Shown: piece by piece, positions 7,079-16,687 of the stretch
Numbering within the stretch: position 1 is the first letter of the stretch
Layout: each line of letters starts with the position of its first letter
Assembly (NCBI RefSeq): GCF_900101865.1
Contig: NZ_FNAH01000001.1
Location: 124,001-188,000, forward strand
Origin: Paracoccus isoporae
GTDB taxonomy: Bacteria; Pseudomonadota; Alphaproteobacteria; Rhodobacterales; Rhodobacteraceae
Direction: 5' to 3'
Length of the DNA: 64,000 bases
Position numbers and translations under genes: made by a program
Notes under the pieces: generated by a model
What the model saw: the letters and a program-made list of their open reading frames with translations, nothing else
What the model was told of the DNA's origin: nothing
The model's database searches: none

Positions 7079-8656
7079 TTATTCCGCGTTCACCGCGTAG
7101 TTCATGACGTGGAAGATCATGTTCTGCTCCATCACGCCGCGGAACAGATGCGACCAGGGGCCGTTGGCCATCAGCGCCACGTCCTCACCGGAATGGGTTT
7201 CCGAGGTCATCGGGATCAGCGCCTGCTGCAGATAATCCACATCGGTCGCCTCTTCCTGCGTCAGGTCGGGCCGCGAACCGGTATATTCCGGCTGGGCCGG
7301 CGCGTCGGCAGCCTCGGCCTCGGCACTGGTTTCGGCCTGGCCGTCGACGTTTTCATGCGTCGCCTCGGCTTCCTCGGGCACCACCTCGCGCATCACCGAG
7401 CCGACACCGTTCAGATAGCCGGCCGCGGTGTAGGGCTTGCCGTCGAGACCGACATTCGGCTCTCCGGTGTGCTGCGTGCCGTTATCGTCGACCTGGTAGC
7501 ACAGGCCGGTGATCGGCGTGCCGCGGCCGCAATAGCCGTTGAAGGCGATCGCATGTTCGTGGTCGGCGGTGACGATGATGAGGGTCTCTTCCGGGTCGAC
7601 CATCGACACGGCCTGCTCGATCGCGTCGGCGAAGGCCGCGCCGTCGGTGACCGCGCGATGCAGGTTGCCGGCATGGTTGGCGTGATCGACGCGGCCGGCC
7701 TCGACCTGCAGGTAGAAGCCGTCATCATTGTCCGAGAGGTTGTTGATCGCCATCTCGGTCATCTCGGCCAGGGTCGGCTCGCCGTCGCGGTCTTCTTCAT
7801 ACTGCATGTGGCTGGCTTCGAAGAGACCCAGCACCGGCTTGGAGTTGTCGATCTGGGACGCGGTGTCGCTGTTCCAGACATATTGCCAGCCCTTGCCCTC
7901 GATCTCCTCGATCAGGTTGCGGTCATCGGTCCGGCGGCCCTCGGCGCCTTCGTCATCGGTGATGCCGTTGGGCAGGAAGTGGCGGCGGCCGCCGCCCATG
8001 ACGAAATCGACGGTTCCAGCGTCAACCGCATCGACGAGCTGCGCGGCGATGTCCTTCTGCGCGCAGTTTTCCGGCAGGCCGGTATTGTCTTCCCAATCGC
8101 GATTCGCGGTCTTGGCGTAGACCGCCGCCGGGGTGGCGTGGGTGACGCGCGCGGTGGTGACGACGCCGACCGACTTGCCCATGTCCGACACGATCTCGGA
8201 GAAGGTGGTCAGCCCGGCATTCGCCGCCGCATCGCAGCTGTCATAGGCGCCGGCATCATCGACGTTGATGGTGCCGTTGCGCGACTTGACGCCGGTGTTC
8301 ATGGCGCTCGCCGTCGGAGCCGAGTCCGGGGTCTGGCCGTTGGTGGTGTAGGTCTTGACCAGGGCGAGGTTCGGAAACGCCTCCTGCGGCAGGACGTAAT
8401 CCTCGCCCATGCCGCCTTCCTGCTGCCCGACCCAGAGGCGGGTGGCATAGTTGGTGCCGACCCCGTTGCCGTCTGCGATGAACAGGATGACATTCTTGGC
8501 CTTGCCGGTGTTGGGCTGGATCGCGGCCAGCTCGTCGATCCGGCTCTCGCCATCGGTGAACCACTGGCTGTCCTGCTGGGTCAGTTCGACCTGGGCGAAT
8601 GCGCCGGTGGCTAGGAACATGCCGGCGAGGGTGAGGGGGAAGCTTCGAATTGTCAT
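7079..8656 (-). CDS. phoA: Alkaline phosphatase (PhoA family)
   Basis: The 525-residue precursor has a Sec signal peptide (about residues 1-21, ending TGAFA). The metal and active-site motifs of the family are visible: ADGNGV at 61-66, the nucleophile serine in DSAPTAS (Ser112), VEAGRVDHANHAGN, TADHEHA and, near the C-terminus, SETHSGEDVAL. It is a periplasmic phosphomonoesterase that releases phosphate from organic esters. An acidic, alanine- and glutamate-rich insert lies before the last conserved histidine block. The ATG at 8656 starts the signal peptide; the frame is open 16 codons further. A PHO box upstream indicates PhoB control, and a terminator follows the gene. Confidence 0.95.
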   Translation of the reverse strand: MTIRSFPLTLAGMFLATGAFAQVELTQQDSQWFTDGESRIDELAAIQPNTGKAKNVILFIADGNGVGTNYATRLWVGQQEGGMGEDYVLPQEAFPNLALVKTYTTNGQTPDSAPTASAMNTGVKSRNGTINVDDAGAYDSCDAAANAGLTTFSEIVSDMGKSVGVVTTARVTHATPAAVYAKTANRDWEDNTGLPENCAQKDIAAQLVDAVDAGTVDFVMGGGRRHFLPNGITDDEGAEGRRTDDRNLIEEIEGKGWQYVWNSDTASQIDNSKPVLGLFEASHMQYEEDRDGEPTLAEMTEMAINNLSDNDDGFYLQVEAGRVDHANHAGNLHRAVTDGAAFADAIEQAVSMVDPEETLIIVTADHEHAIAFNGYCGRGTPITGLCYQVDDNGTQHTGEPNVGLDGKPYTAAGYLNGVGSVMREVVPEEAEATHENVDGQAETSAEAEAADAPAQPEYTGSRPDLTQEEATDVDYLQQALIPMTSETHSGEDVALMANGPWSHLFRGVMEQNMIFHVMNYAVNAE

Positions 8657-8697
8657 GACAGACTCCGCGTTGTTCCCAGCGGTCTTGGCAGGGCCGT

Positions 8698-8737
8698 GTA
8701 ACACCGATCTGACAATACAGTGCCATTCGCATGACAG
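8698..8737 (-). promoter_or_regulatory. PHO box array upstream of phoA
   Basis: On the minus strand, heptamers CTGTCAT (8737-8731), ATGGCAC (8726-8720), TTGTCAG (8715-8709) and GTGTTAC (8704-8698) repeat with an exact 11-nt period. This matches the PhoB direct-repeat consensus (CTGTCAT-N4-TTGTCAC in E. coli phoA). The array ends about 40 bp before the phoA start codon. Confidence 0.8.
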
Positions 8738-8808
8738 CGCATCCGGCCCGCGATTGCTGGCTGATTCGGGGCGCGACAGGAGGGCATGACGTTCTGGTTG
8801 CGGGCGGC

Positions 8809-9513
8809 TCAGACCCGGCGGAAGCTGAGATATGTGGGGCAGCGCCCTTCGCGCAGCGCCTTCTGCTCATAACGGGTCGAGGGCCAGTCGGGCCAGGCCT
8901 CCGCCCGCAGGCTGTCCAGCACGAAGCCCGCCTTCGGCACCTCCTCAAGCGTCTGGCGCACATAGGAGGGGATGTCGGTCGCCACCCGGAACTCCGCGCC
9001 CGCGGCCATGACACGGTGCAGCGGCAGCAGATGTTCGGGGGTGACGAAGCGGCGGCGATGGTGGCGCGTCTTGGGCCAGGGATCGGGATAATTCAGAAAT
9101 GCGCGCGCGATCGCGCCATCGGGCAGCACGTCCATCATGTCGCGCGCATCACCGGGATGGACGCTGACATTGCTGACGCCCGCGGCCTTGATCTTGCCGA
9201 CCAGCATCGCCACGCCGTTGATGAAGGGCTCGCATCCGACAATGCCGATCTCGGGATAGGTGGCGGCCATGTGGACCATGTGCTCGCCGCCGCCGAAACC
9301 GATTTCCAGCCAGACCGGGCAGGCGCGCCCGAACATCTCGGCCGGGTCGATCGGGGTGCGGTCGGGATTGTCCGCCGGGGTGATGCCGCGCGGCCGCAGC
9401 GGGCCCAGATCTTCGGCCAGATAGTCTTTCTGGCTGGGCCGAAGCGTCTTGCCGTGGCGGCGGCCATAGAAGTTGCGATGGGTCGGGTGCGGATCGAAGG
9501 GCTTGTCGGACAT
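8809..9513 (-). CDS. trmB: tRNA (guanine-N7-)-methyltransferase
   Basis: The 234-residue SAM-dependent enzyme makes m7G46 in the variable loop of tRNA. The SAM motif EIGFGGGEHMVHMA lies near residue 68, and the family signature YPDPWPKTRHHRRRF near residue 140. The start at 9513 (MSDKPFDPHPTHRNFYGRR) is preferred because this is the usual TrmB N-terminus; an upstream in-frame ATG would add eight residues, and neither has a strong ribosome binding site. It stands alone between phoA and a transporter gene, all on the same strand. Confidence 0.95.
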   Translation of the reverse strand: MSDKPFDPHPTHRNFYGRRHGKTLRPSQKDYLAEDLGPLRPRGITPADNPDRTPIDPAEMFGRACPVWLEIGFGGGEHMVHMAATYPEIGIVGCEPFINGVAMLVGKIKAAGVSNVSVHPGDARDMMDVLPDGAIARAFLNYPDPWPKTRHHRRRFVTPEHLLPLHRVMAAGAEFRVATDIPSYVRQTLEEVPKAGFVLDSLRAEAWPDWPSTRYEQKALREGRCPTYLSFRRV

Positions 9514-9555
9514 GGGCGGCAGCATGTGGCAAGGCAAGGCACGCCCGTCAAGCCG

Positions 9556-10329
9556 TTACCGCCGCCGCGCCCGCCAGGCGATGAGGGCGAAGGGCACGGC
9601 ATACATCACCACGCCGTAGAGCGCCGGAACCAGTGCCGCGAAGCCGATATTGGCGAATTCCGCGATCACCACCGCAATCGCGCAGTTCTGCATCGCGGTC
9701 GAGATGCCGACCGCCGGCCCCTGCCCCGGCGCAAGCAGACGCGCCGCGAGCCATGCGGCCAGCACCGCGCCGCCCGCCAGGGCAACGGAAGCCACGAGCA
9801 TCCGCAGGTCAAACACCGTGCCGTAACGAATCAGCGCCTGAAGCAACAGCAGCCCGGTCAGCAGCGACGCCGCCAGCGAGACCGGGCGAGCCAGCTTTGC
9901 CGCGACGCCGCGGGCGATGCGTGCCATGGTCATGCCCGCAAAGAACGGCAGCAGGATCAGCCCCGACAGGATCATGAGCCAGGTCGGGTCCGGGCCGGTC
10001 GGCAACACCCAGAGAAGAAACAGCGGCGTCGAGATCGCGGTCAGACTGCGGGCCAGACCGACATGCCCGCCGGCGAGGCCAACCAGGACATGGCTGGCCG
10101 TGGTCGCCGGCGCCATCGCCGTCAGCATCAGCCCAACCGCCGGCGCGACGCTCAGATCCATGAGGCGCGTCAGCAGCAGCGCCCAGACTGGCAGGACGAT
10201 CATCTGCAAGGCCAGCCCGGTCAGGATCGCCCGCGGCATCCGCAGCAGCCGCAGATAGACCCCGCCGCGCAGTCCCAGCCCGGCGGAAAACATCACCACG
10301 GCCAGCGACAGCGACAGAAGAATCGTCAT
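9556..10329 (-). CDS. BASS-family (bile acid:sodium symporter-like) membrane transporter
   Basis: The 257-residue protein is almost wholly hydrophobic, with about eight predicted membrane segments. The MLTAMAPATTASHVLVGLAGGHVGLARSL region (around residues 68-97) resembles the conserved core of the bile acid:sodium symporter/ACR3 fold, and a second inverted-repeat half follows (AMQNCAIAVVIAEFANIGF). It is shorter than most family members at about 300 residues. The substrate is probably an organic anion but is not predictable. It lies 42 bp upstream of trmB and 60 bp downstream of rnj; no operon overlap is seen. Confidence 0.75.
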   Translation of the reverse strand: MTILLSLSLAVVMFSAGLGLRGGVYLRLLRMPRAILTGLALQMIVLPVWALLLTRLMDLSVAPAVGLMLTAMAPATTASHVLVGLAGGHVGLARSLTAISTPLFLLWVLPTGPDPTWLMILSGLILLPFFAGMTMARIARGVAAKLARPVSLAASLLTGLLLLQALIRYGTVFDLRMLVASVALAGGAVLAAWLAARLLAPGQGPAVGISTAMQNCAIAVVIAEFANIGFAALVPALYGVVMYAVPFALIAWRARRR

Positions 10330-10389
10330 TCACCCCGCCCCCATGGCATCAGGCCATACCCCATTGGGATTGGCCCAGGGTTCCGCCGG

Positions 10390-12063
10390 TCAGGGCGCAA
10401 GCCGGCTGATAATGACGGTGACCTCGGGCTTCTTGCCGATCTCGTCCATGGCGACCTGGCGGGTGATCTTGCGCACGCCCTCTTCCAGCTTCTGATCGTC
10501 CACCGCGGTCTTGGCATCGACCCGCTCCAGATACTCGGCCAGCTCCGATTCGATCTGCTGCGCCACCGGCGCGTTGGAGCGCCCTTGTTCCGGCAGGCCC
10601 ATCGTCTCGACCCAGGCGTCGGGGAAAGGATTGTCGTTCTCATCGACGATCACGCTGACCATTGCGTGGCCGTTCAGCGCCATGCGGATCCGGTCGCGCA
10701 CGACGCCATCCATGGCCCCGATCAGCACGCCGCCGTCCAGATAGATCCGCCCGGTCTCGACCTCATCGACGATCTGCGGCGCTTCGCCGGTCAGATCCAG
10801 CATGGTCCCGTTCGTCGCGATGACCGAGGCGATTCCCTTGGAGCGGCCAAGTTCGGCATGTTCGCGCAGATGCATATGCTCGCCATGCATCGGGATCAGC
10901 ATCTGCGGTTTCAGCAGATCATGCACCGCCTCCAGATCCGGGCGGTTGGCATGGCCCGAGACGTGATAGATCCCGTCATCGGCGTCATAGACATCCACGC
11001 CCATCTCCGAGAACTGGTTCATGTTGCGGATCACGCCGCGCTCATTGCCCGGAATGATGCGCGAACTGAACAGGAAGCTGTCGCCCTCCTTCAGCCGGAT
11101 GCCGAGATAGGAGCCGCGCGCGAGCTGTGCGGTGGCCGCGCGCCGCTCGCCCTGGCTGCCGGTCACCAGCAGCATCACCTTGTCGCGCGGCAGATCGGCC
11201 GCCTCCTCGGGGCTGATCGTGTTGGGGAAATCCGACAGCACGCCGGTTTCCTGCGCCACCTGCACCATGCGCCGCATCGACCGGCCGAGCAGGCAGATCT
11301 TGCGATCCGCCGCCACGCCGGCCTCGGCCAGCGTTTTTACTCGCGCCACGTTCGACGCGAAGGTCGTCGCCACCACCATATTCGGCTGGGCCATGACGAA
11401 ATCCAGCATCGGATTGGCCAGAAGCGCCTCGGACCGGCCGGGCTGCGGGCTGAACACATTGGTCGAATCGCAGGTCAGCACCTTCACGCCGCCGCTTTCC
11501 TTGGCGATGTCGTGCCACAGCTTCGGCTCGAAGGGCTCGCCCACGCCGGGGGTGCCATCCAGTTTGAAATCGCCGGTATGCACGATCCGGCCCGCCGGGC
11601 TGTCGATGATGAGCGCCGAGCTTTCCGGGATGGAGTGACTGATCGGCACGAACTGCACCGTAAACGGCCCGGCCTCGACGACATCGGGGCGCGGGTCGTG
11701 GATTTCGATCGCGTCGGTGGGCAGGCCGCGCTCCTCCATCTTCATCCGGGCCAGCGTGCCGGTGAATTTCCGGCAATGGACGGGCACCTCCAGCCGGTCC
11801 CACAGCAGCCCGAGCGCGCCGACATGATCCTCATGCGCGTGGGTGATGAAGATCGCTTCGATCCGCTTGCGGTTGGCCTGCAGCCAGCCGATATCGGCCA
11901 TGATGAGGTCGATGCCCGGCGTCGAGTCCATGTCGCCGAACGTCACCCCCAGATCGACCAGGATCAGCCGTTCCTTGCCCTTCGGCCCGTAGCCGTAGAC
12001 ATAGGCGTTCATGCCGATTTCGCCCGCGCCGCCGAGCGGCAGATAGATCAGACGGTCAGACAT
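10390..12063 (-). CDS. rnj: Ribonuclease J
   Basis: The 557-residue metallo-beta-lactamase/beta-CASP ribonuclease acts in mRNA decay and rRNA maturation as an endo- and 5'-3' exonuclease. The zinc-binding motif THAHEDHVG is at residues 74-82, with GDFKLDGTPGVGEPFE, the beta-CASP motifs, and the SGHANRPDLEAVHDLLKP region further on. It overlaps the coaX end by 8 nt and is the last gene of the nuo-birA-coaX unit. The nuo-birA-coaX-rnj order is common in Rhodobacterales as far as I recall. Confidence 0.95.
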   Translation of the reverse strand: MSDRLIYLPLGGAGEIGMNAYVYGYGPKGKERLILVDLGVTFGDMDSTPGIDLIMADIGWLQANRKRIEAIFITHAHEDHVGALGLLWDRLEVPVHCRKFTGTLARMKMEERGLPTDAIEIHDPRPDVVEAGPFTVQFVPISHSIPESSALIIDSPAGRIVHTGDFKLDGTPGVGEPFEPKLWHDIAKESGGVKVLTCDSTNVFSPQPGRSEALLANPMLDFVMAQPNMVVATTFASNVARVKTLAEAGVAADRKICLLGRSMRRMVQVAQETGVLSDFPNTISPEEAADLPRDKVMLLVTGSQGERRAATAQLARGSYLGIRLKEGDSFLFSSRIIPGNERGVIRNMNQFSEMGVDVYDADDGIYHVSGHANRPDLEAVHDLLKPQMLIPMHGEHMHLREHAELGRSKGIASVIATNGTMLDLTGEAPQIVDEVETGRIYLDGGVLIGAMDGVVRDRIRMALNGHAMVSVIVDENDNPFPDAWVETMGLPEQGRSNAPVAQQIESELAEYLERVDAKTAVDDQKLEEGVRKITRQVAMDEIGKKPEVTVIISRLAP

Positions 12064-12853
12064 TCCCCGCCTCCTTGTTATAATCGTAAATGAGCCGGAG
12101 CCCGTGAACCGTCAGATCGTCGTCAATGCTGTCGAAAACATCCGTGCCCTGCTCGAAAAGCGGGGCCAGGCCGCCGGTGGCGATGACTTTCATGTCCCGG
12201 CCGCGCTCTGCGCGGATCCGGCTGATGATGCCTTCGACAAGCCCGATATAGCCCCAGAAGATCCCGGACTGGATGCAGGCGACCGTATTCGTGCCGATGA
12301 CCGTTTCGGTGCCGTTGGTGCTTGTCGGCTTGGTCACATCGACATGAGGCAACGACGCCGCACCCATATGCAGCGCCTCGAGCGACAGGTTGACGCCGGG
12401 GGCGATCACCCCGCCGATATAGGCACCTGTCGGATCAGCGACATCGAACGTGGTGGCGGTGCCGAAATCCACGACGATCAGATCATCCCCGTGGCGCTCA
12501 TGCGCAGCCCAGGTATTGACGATGCGGTCGGGCCCGACCGTCACCCCGGCATCGACCTTGGGCGGCGCCGGCAGCAGGCAGTCGGGCTTGCCGACGACAA
12601 GCGGGCGGGTGTTGAAATAGCGGTTGCACAGGACGCGCAGGTTGAACACCACCCGCGGCACGGTGGAAGAGATGATGCAGCGGTCGATATCCAGTTCGAA
12701 ATGGGTGAGCGAGATCAGCGTCTCCAGCCAGACGTAATATTCATCCGCCGTGCGGGTGTGATCCGTGGCGATCCGCCAATGCGACAGGAACCGCTCGCCA
12801 TCCCAGACCGAGAAGACGGTGTTGGTGTTGCCGGTATCAATGCAAAGCAGCAT
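12056..12853 (-). CDS. coaX: Type III pantothenate kinase
   Basis: The 265-residue ASKHA-fold kinase phosphorylates pantothenate, the first step of coenzyme A synthesis. It begins with the phosphate-1 motif IDTGNTNTVF, with VVDFGTATTFDV near residue 125 and GGVIAPGVNLS following; a second glycine-rich ATP motif ATGGLAPLFEQ is near the C-terminus. Type III kinases are insensitive to feedback by CoA. It shares one base with the birA stop and overlaps the rnj start, which implies translational coupling in the nuo-birA-coaX-rnj unit. Confidence 0.96.
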   Translation of the reverse strand: MLLCIDTGNTNTVFSVWDGERFLSHWRIATDHTRTADEYYVWLETLISLTHFELDIDRCIISSTVPRVVFNLRVLCNRYFNTRPLVVGKPDCLLPAPPKVDAGVTVGPDRIVNTWAAHERHGDDLIVVDFGTATTFDVADPTGAYIGGVIAPGVNLSLEALHMGAASLPHVDVTKPTSTNGTETVIGTNTVACIQSGIFWGYIGLVEGIISRIRAERGRDMKVIATGGLAPLFEQGTDVFDSIDDDLTVHGLRLIYDYNKEAGNV

Positions 12854-13605
12854 CAGAAAAACACTTCCGCAGCAGGGACTGCCTGTCTGCCGGAGGCGGT
12901 TGTCAGGATCAAGGCCCCGCTTGCGTCGATCCCGTCGAACCGGCCGGTGAGTTCGGCCGTGCCGGTCCGCGCGACGATGGTCTCACCCAGCCGCGCGGCG
13001 CGGGCCAGGAAGGCGTCGCGGATGGGCGCAAACCCCTCTGCCTGGAACCGGATCTCCCATGCGGCGAAGGCCGGGGCCAGCAAATCTAGGAACTCCTCCG
13101 GGGTGACAGACATGCCGGTCTCGCCGCGCAGGGAGACCGGGGCGAAGCTGGCATCCGGCTCCGGCGGCGGGGCCGCCGCCAGATTGACGCCGATCCCGAT
13201 GGCGAGCGCCGACACCTCCTGCCCGCGCCCGCTGCTTTCCAGCAGGATCCCCGCCACCTTGCCGCCATTGAGCAGCACGTCATTCGGCCATTTCAACGCC
13301 AGCCGCGCCGACGGCCCGCCCGCCGCGCCGAGCGCGTCGTGCAGCGCCAGCGCCGCCACGAAGCTGTACAGCGCCATCTCGCCTGCCGGCGCAGTGGGCT
13401 GCTGAACCAGCGTCGCGGCGAAATTGCCCGCCGGCATCGACCAGGCCCGGCCCCTGCGCCCGCGCGCGCCGGTCTGTTCCAGCGCCATCACCCAGGCCGG
13501 CCCCGAGAGATGGGCGGCCATGTTCAGCGCCTCGGTGTTGGTGGAGCCGCAGCGCGGCAGCACATGCCGCGCCACGCCCTCTGGCCATGCGCCGGGATCA
13601 GTCAA
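12853..13605 (-). CDS. birA: Biotin--[acetyl-CoA-carboxylase] ligase (monofunctional)
   Basis: About 250 residues with no N-terminal DNA-binding domain, so this is a ligase only, not the bifunctional repressor. Motifs are [10 protein letters not shown], the biotin/ATP loop [10 protein letters not shown], and [20 protein letters not shown]; a short C-terminal SH3-like domain follows. I place the start at TTG 13605, which overlaps the nuoN stop (CAAGTTGACTGA) and gives the family-like N-terminus [14 protein letters not shown]. An ATG at 13650 in frame would add 15 arginine-rich residues lying within nuoN. Its position after nuoN matches the known Paracoccus denitrificans arrangement. Confidence 0.92.
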   Translation of the reverse strand: MTDPGAWPEGVARHVLPRCGSTNTEALNMAAHLSGPAWVMALEQTGARGRRGRAWSMPAGNFAATLVQQPTAPAGEMALYSFVAALALHDALGAAGGPSARLALKWPNDVLLNGGKVAGILLESSGRGQEVSALAIGIGVNLAAAPPPEPDASFAPVSLRGETGMSVTPEEFLDLLAPAFAAWEIRFQAEGFAPIRDAFLARAARLGETIVARTGTAELTGRFDGIDASGALILTTASGRQAVPAAEVFF

Positions 13606-15091
13606 CTTGCTGGATCGCCGCGGTCTCGATGTCGCCGGGCGCATGCGCATCGACGATCATCAGGGATTCCGCCGCCCGCCCCGCCGCGCGGTCCACGCCG
13701 AACATGGTGACCGCGCCGAACAGCGTGACCACCGCCGACGCCACCAGAAGCGCGTAGGAGGCCGTGCTCATCCGGCTGCCGACCGGCTCGATGTCGCGGC
13801 CGAAATACATGTAGTAGACGACGCGCAGATAATAGAACGCGCCAATCACCGACGCGATCAGCCCGCCGCCGGCCAGCCAGGCCATACCGCCATCCACCGC
13901 CGCGTTCAGCACCGCGAACTTGGCGAAGAAGCCCAGCATCGGCGGCACCCCGGCGAGGCTGAAGAACAGCACCAGCACCGCCATGGCCTTCACTGGCTGC
14001 GCCTTCGCGAACTGGTGCAGGCTGGCCAGGTCCGACACCGGCTCGCCGTCGCGTTCCAGCGACAGGATCCAGGCGAATACGCCGACATTCATCACGGTGT
14101 AGATCGCCATGTAGAGCAGCATCGACTCCACGCCAAGCGCGGTGCCGGCCGACAGCCCGACCAGGGCAAACCCCATATGCGCGATCGAGGAATAGGCCAT
14201 CAGCCGCTTGATGTTGGTCTGCCCCAGCCCGGCGATGGAGCCGAGGAACATCGAGAGCAGCGCCAGCACTGCCAGGATCTGGCCCCAGTCATCCGGCACC
14301 CGCCCGAACGCATCGGTCAGCACCCGCGCCAGCAGCGCCATCGCGGCGACCTTCGGCGCAGTGGCGAAGAACGCGGTGACCGGCGTGGGCGAGCCCTCAT
14401 AGACATCGGGTGTCCACATATGGAACGGAACCGCGCTGACCTTGAACGCCAGTCCGACGATCACGAAGACCATGCCGAACAGCAGCCCGACCGGCAGCGT
14501 ATCGCCCTGCACCACCTGGATGATGCCCGAGAAATTCGTTGTGCCGGCGAAGCCGTAGATCAGCGAGGCACCGTAAAGCAGCAGGCCCGAGCTCAGCGAG
14601 CCCAGCACGAAATATTTCAGCCCGGCCTCCGAGGACTTGACGGAATCGCGCCGCATCGCCGCGACGACGTAAAGCGCCAGCGATTGCAGCTCCAGCCCGA
14701 GATACAGCGTCAGCAGATCACCGGCGGAGACCATGAACATCATCCCGGTCGCGGCAAGCGCGATCAGGATCGGAAACTCGAAGCGCAGCATGCCGCGCCG
14801 GGCCAGGTAATCCGCGCTCATCGCCATGACGGCAGCGGCCGAGACCAGGATCACGATCTTGCAGAACCGCGCGAAGCCGTCCGAGATGAACATGTCGAAG
14901 AAGGCGGCGCCCTCGGTCGGGCGTCCGGCGCCGACATAGAAGGCCAGGATCAGGAACGCCGAGACCGTGGCCCAGAGCAGGCCCCGCGCGATGCGGTCCT
15001 TGCCGAAATACGCCCCGGCCATCAGGGCTGCGAGCGCATAGCCGGCCAGCAGGATTTCCGGCATGATGATCGTGAAGTCGAGCGAATTCAT
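13598..15091 (-). CDS. nuoN: NADH-quinone oxidoreductase subunit N
   Basis: The 497-residue antiporter-like membrane subunit of complex I has about 14 predicted membrane segments. The conserved proton-channel region contains [14 protein letters not shown] and [20 protein letters not shown] with the key lysines. It belongs to the proton-pumping arm with NuoL and NuoM. The gene lies 11 bp after nuoM and overlaps the likely birA start at its 3' end. Length is normal for the family. Confidence 0.97.
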   Translation of the reverse strand: MNSLDFTIIMPEILLAGYALAALMAGAYFGKDRIARGLLWATVSAFLILAFYVGAGRPTEGAAFFDMFISDGFARFCKIVILVSAAAVMAMSADYLARRGMLRFEFPILIALAATGMMFMVSAGDLLTLYLGLELQSLALYVVAAMRRDSVKSSEAGLKYFVLGSLSSGLLLYGASLIYGFAGTTNFSGIIQVVQGDTLPVGLLFGMVFVIVGLAFKVSAVPFHMWTPDVYEGSPTPVTAFFATAPKVAAMALLARVLTDAFGRVPDDWGQILAVLALLSMFLGSIAGLGQTNIKRLMAYSSIAHMGFALVGLSAGTALGVESMLLYMAIYTVMNVGVFAWILSLERDGEPVSDLASLHQFAKAQPVKAMAVLVLFFSLAGVPPMLGFFAKFAVLNAAVDGGMAWLAGGGLIASVIGAFYYLRVVYYMYFGRDIEPVGSRMSTASYALLVASAVVTLFGAVTMFGVDRAAGRAAESLMIVDAHAPGDIETAAIQQVD

Positions 15092-15102
15092 GTCCGGTCC
15101 TC

Positions 15103-16686
15103 TCAGTGCTCTGCCGCGGCGTCGTCCGCCCCGGCCGTGGCCTCGGCGACGCGGTACGCGGCCGGGTCGTCATGCCGCTCGGCATTGGCGGTCTCGACAT
15201 CGTTCAGCAGGGCCGCGACGCTGGGCCCGGTGATGTCGGTGACAACGCGGGGATAGATGCCCAGCCACAGCGTCATGGCGATCAGCGGCACGAAAATCCA
15301 GCGTTCGCGCGGCGTCATGTCGGTGATGGATTTCAGGCTCTCCTTCAGCAGCGCCCCAAGCGTGACCCGGCGATACAGCCACAGCGCATAGGCCGCCGAC
15401 AGGATCACCCCGGTCGCCGCGACCAGACCGACCCAGGTGTTCTCGCGGAACACGCCGAGCAGCGTCAGGAACTCGCCCACGAATCCCGAGGTGCCGGGCA
15501 GCCCGACATTGGCCATGGTGAAGAACATGAAGACTAGCGCGTATTTCGGCATCCGGTTCACCAGCCCGCCATAGGCGTCGATTTCGCGCGTGTGCATGCG
15601 GTCATAGATCACGCCGACCAGCAGAAACAGCGCGCCGGAGATGAAGCCGTGGCTGAGCATCTGGAAGATCGCCCCGTCCACGCCGACCTGGTTCGCTGCG
15701 AAAATTCCCATAGTCACGTAGCCCATATGGGCCACCGAGGAATAGGCGATCAGCTTCTTCATGTCCGACTGCGCCAGGGCCACAAGCGAGGTGTAGACGA
15801 TCGCGATGGCCGACAGCCAGAACACCACCGGCTGGAAAATATCGGAGGCCACCGGGAACATCGGCAGTGAGAACCGCAGAAAGCCGTAGCCGCCCATCTT
15901 CAGCAGCACCGCTGCCAGCACGACCGACCCAGCCGTGGGGGCCTGAACGTGCGCGTCGGGCAACCAGGTATGGACCGGCCACATCGGCATCTTGACCGCG
16001 AAGCTGGCGAAGAAGGCCAGGAACAGCAGCGTCTGCAACCCGCCGAAAATTGTCCAGCCGAGGAACTGCATCGGCTCGGAGGAGAAATCGAACGCCAGAA
16101 GCAACTCGATATCTGTCGTGCCCGCCGCGCGGTACATGGCGATCATCGCCAGCAGCATCAGAACCGAACCGAGGAAGGTGTAGAGGAAGAACTTGAAGGC
16201 CGCGTAGATCCGGTTCTGCCCGCCCCAGATGCCGATGATCAGGAACATCGGGATCAGCCCGGCCTCGAAGAACAGGTAAAACAGGATCAGGTCGAGCGCG
16301 GTGAACACGCCGATCATCAGCCCTTCCAGCACCAGGAAGGCGATCATGTATTCCTTGACCCGCGTCTCCATCTCCCAGGTGGACAGGATGGTCAGCGGCA
16401 TCAGGAAGGTGGTCAGCAGCACGAACAGGATGGAGATCCCGTCCACGCCCATCTTGTAGCGCAGCCCCATGATCCAGTTGCGATCCTCGACGAACTGGAA
16501 GCCGGTATTGGCCGGATCGAAGCCGAACAGGGTGGTCAGCGAGATCACAAAGGTCGCGGTGGTGGCGATCAGCGCCAGCCATTTCGCATTGCGACGCGCA
16601 GCCGCGTCGTCGCCGCGCAGGAACACGGCCAGGATCAACGCGGCCACCAGCGGCAGGAAGGTGATGATGGATAGGATATTGGTCAT
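15103..16686 (-). CDS. nuoM: NADH-quinone oxidoreductase subunit M
   Basis: The 527-residue antiporter-like subunit is one of the three proton-translocating modules of complex I. Typical motifs are [24 protein letters not shown], the channel lysine/histidine region [21 protein letters not shown], and [11 protein letters not shown]. The C-terminus ends in an alanine- and aspartate-rich cytoplasmic tail. It starts one base after the nuoL stop, so the two are tightly linked. Confidence 0.97.
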   Translation of the reverse strand: MTNILSIITFLPLVAALILAVFLRGDDAAARRNAKWLALIATTATFVISLTTLFGFDPANTGFQFVEDRNWIMGLRYKMGVDGISILFVLLTTFLMPLTILSTWEMETRVKEYMIAFLVLEGLMIGVFTALDLILFYLFFEAGLIPMFLIIGIWGGQNRIYAAFKFFLYTFLGSVLMLLAMIAMYRAAGTTDIELLLAFDFSSEPMQFLGWTIFGGLQTLLFLAFFASFAVKMPMWPVHTWLPDAHVQAPTAGSVVLAAVLLKMGGYGFLRFSLPMFPVASDIFQPVVFWLSAIAIVYTSLVALAQSDMKKLIAYSSVAHMGYVTMGIFAANQVGVDGAIFQMLSHGFISGALFLLVGVIYDRMHTREIDAYGGLVNRMPKYALVFMFFTMANVGLPGTSGFVGEFLTLLGVFRENTWVGLVAATGVILSAAYALWLYRRVTLGALLKESLKSITDMTPRERWIFVPLIAMTLWLGIYPRVVTDITGPSVAALLNDVETANAERHDDPAAYRVAEATAGADDAAAEH

Positions 16687-16687
16687 C

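Noticed and set aside
8731..12093. Very long plus-strand open frame opposite trmB, the BASS transporter and rnj
   Set aside because: It is antisense to three well-supported genes, its product is low-complexity and rich in histidine, arginine, glutamine and aspartate, and it has no domain motif. Such frames are a by-product of high third-position GC.
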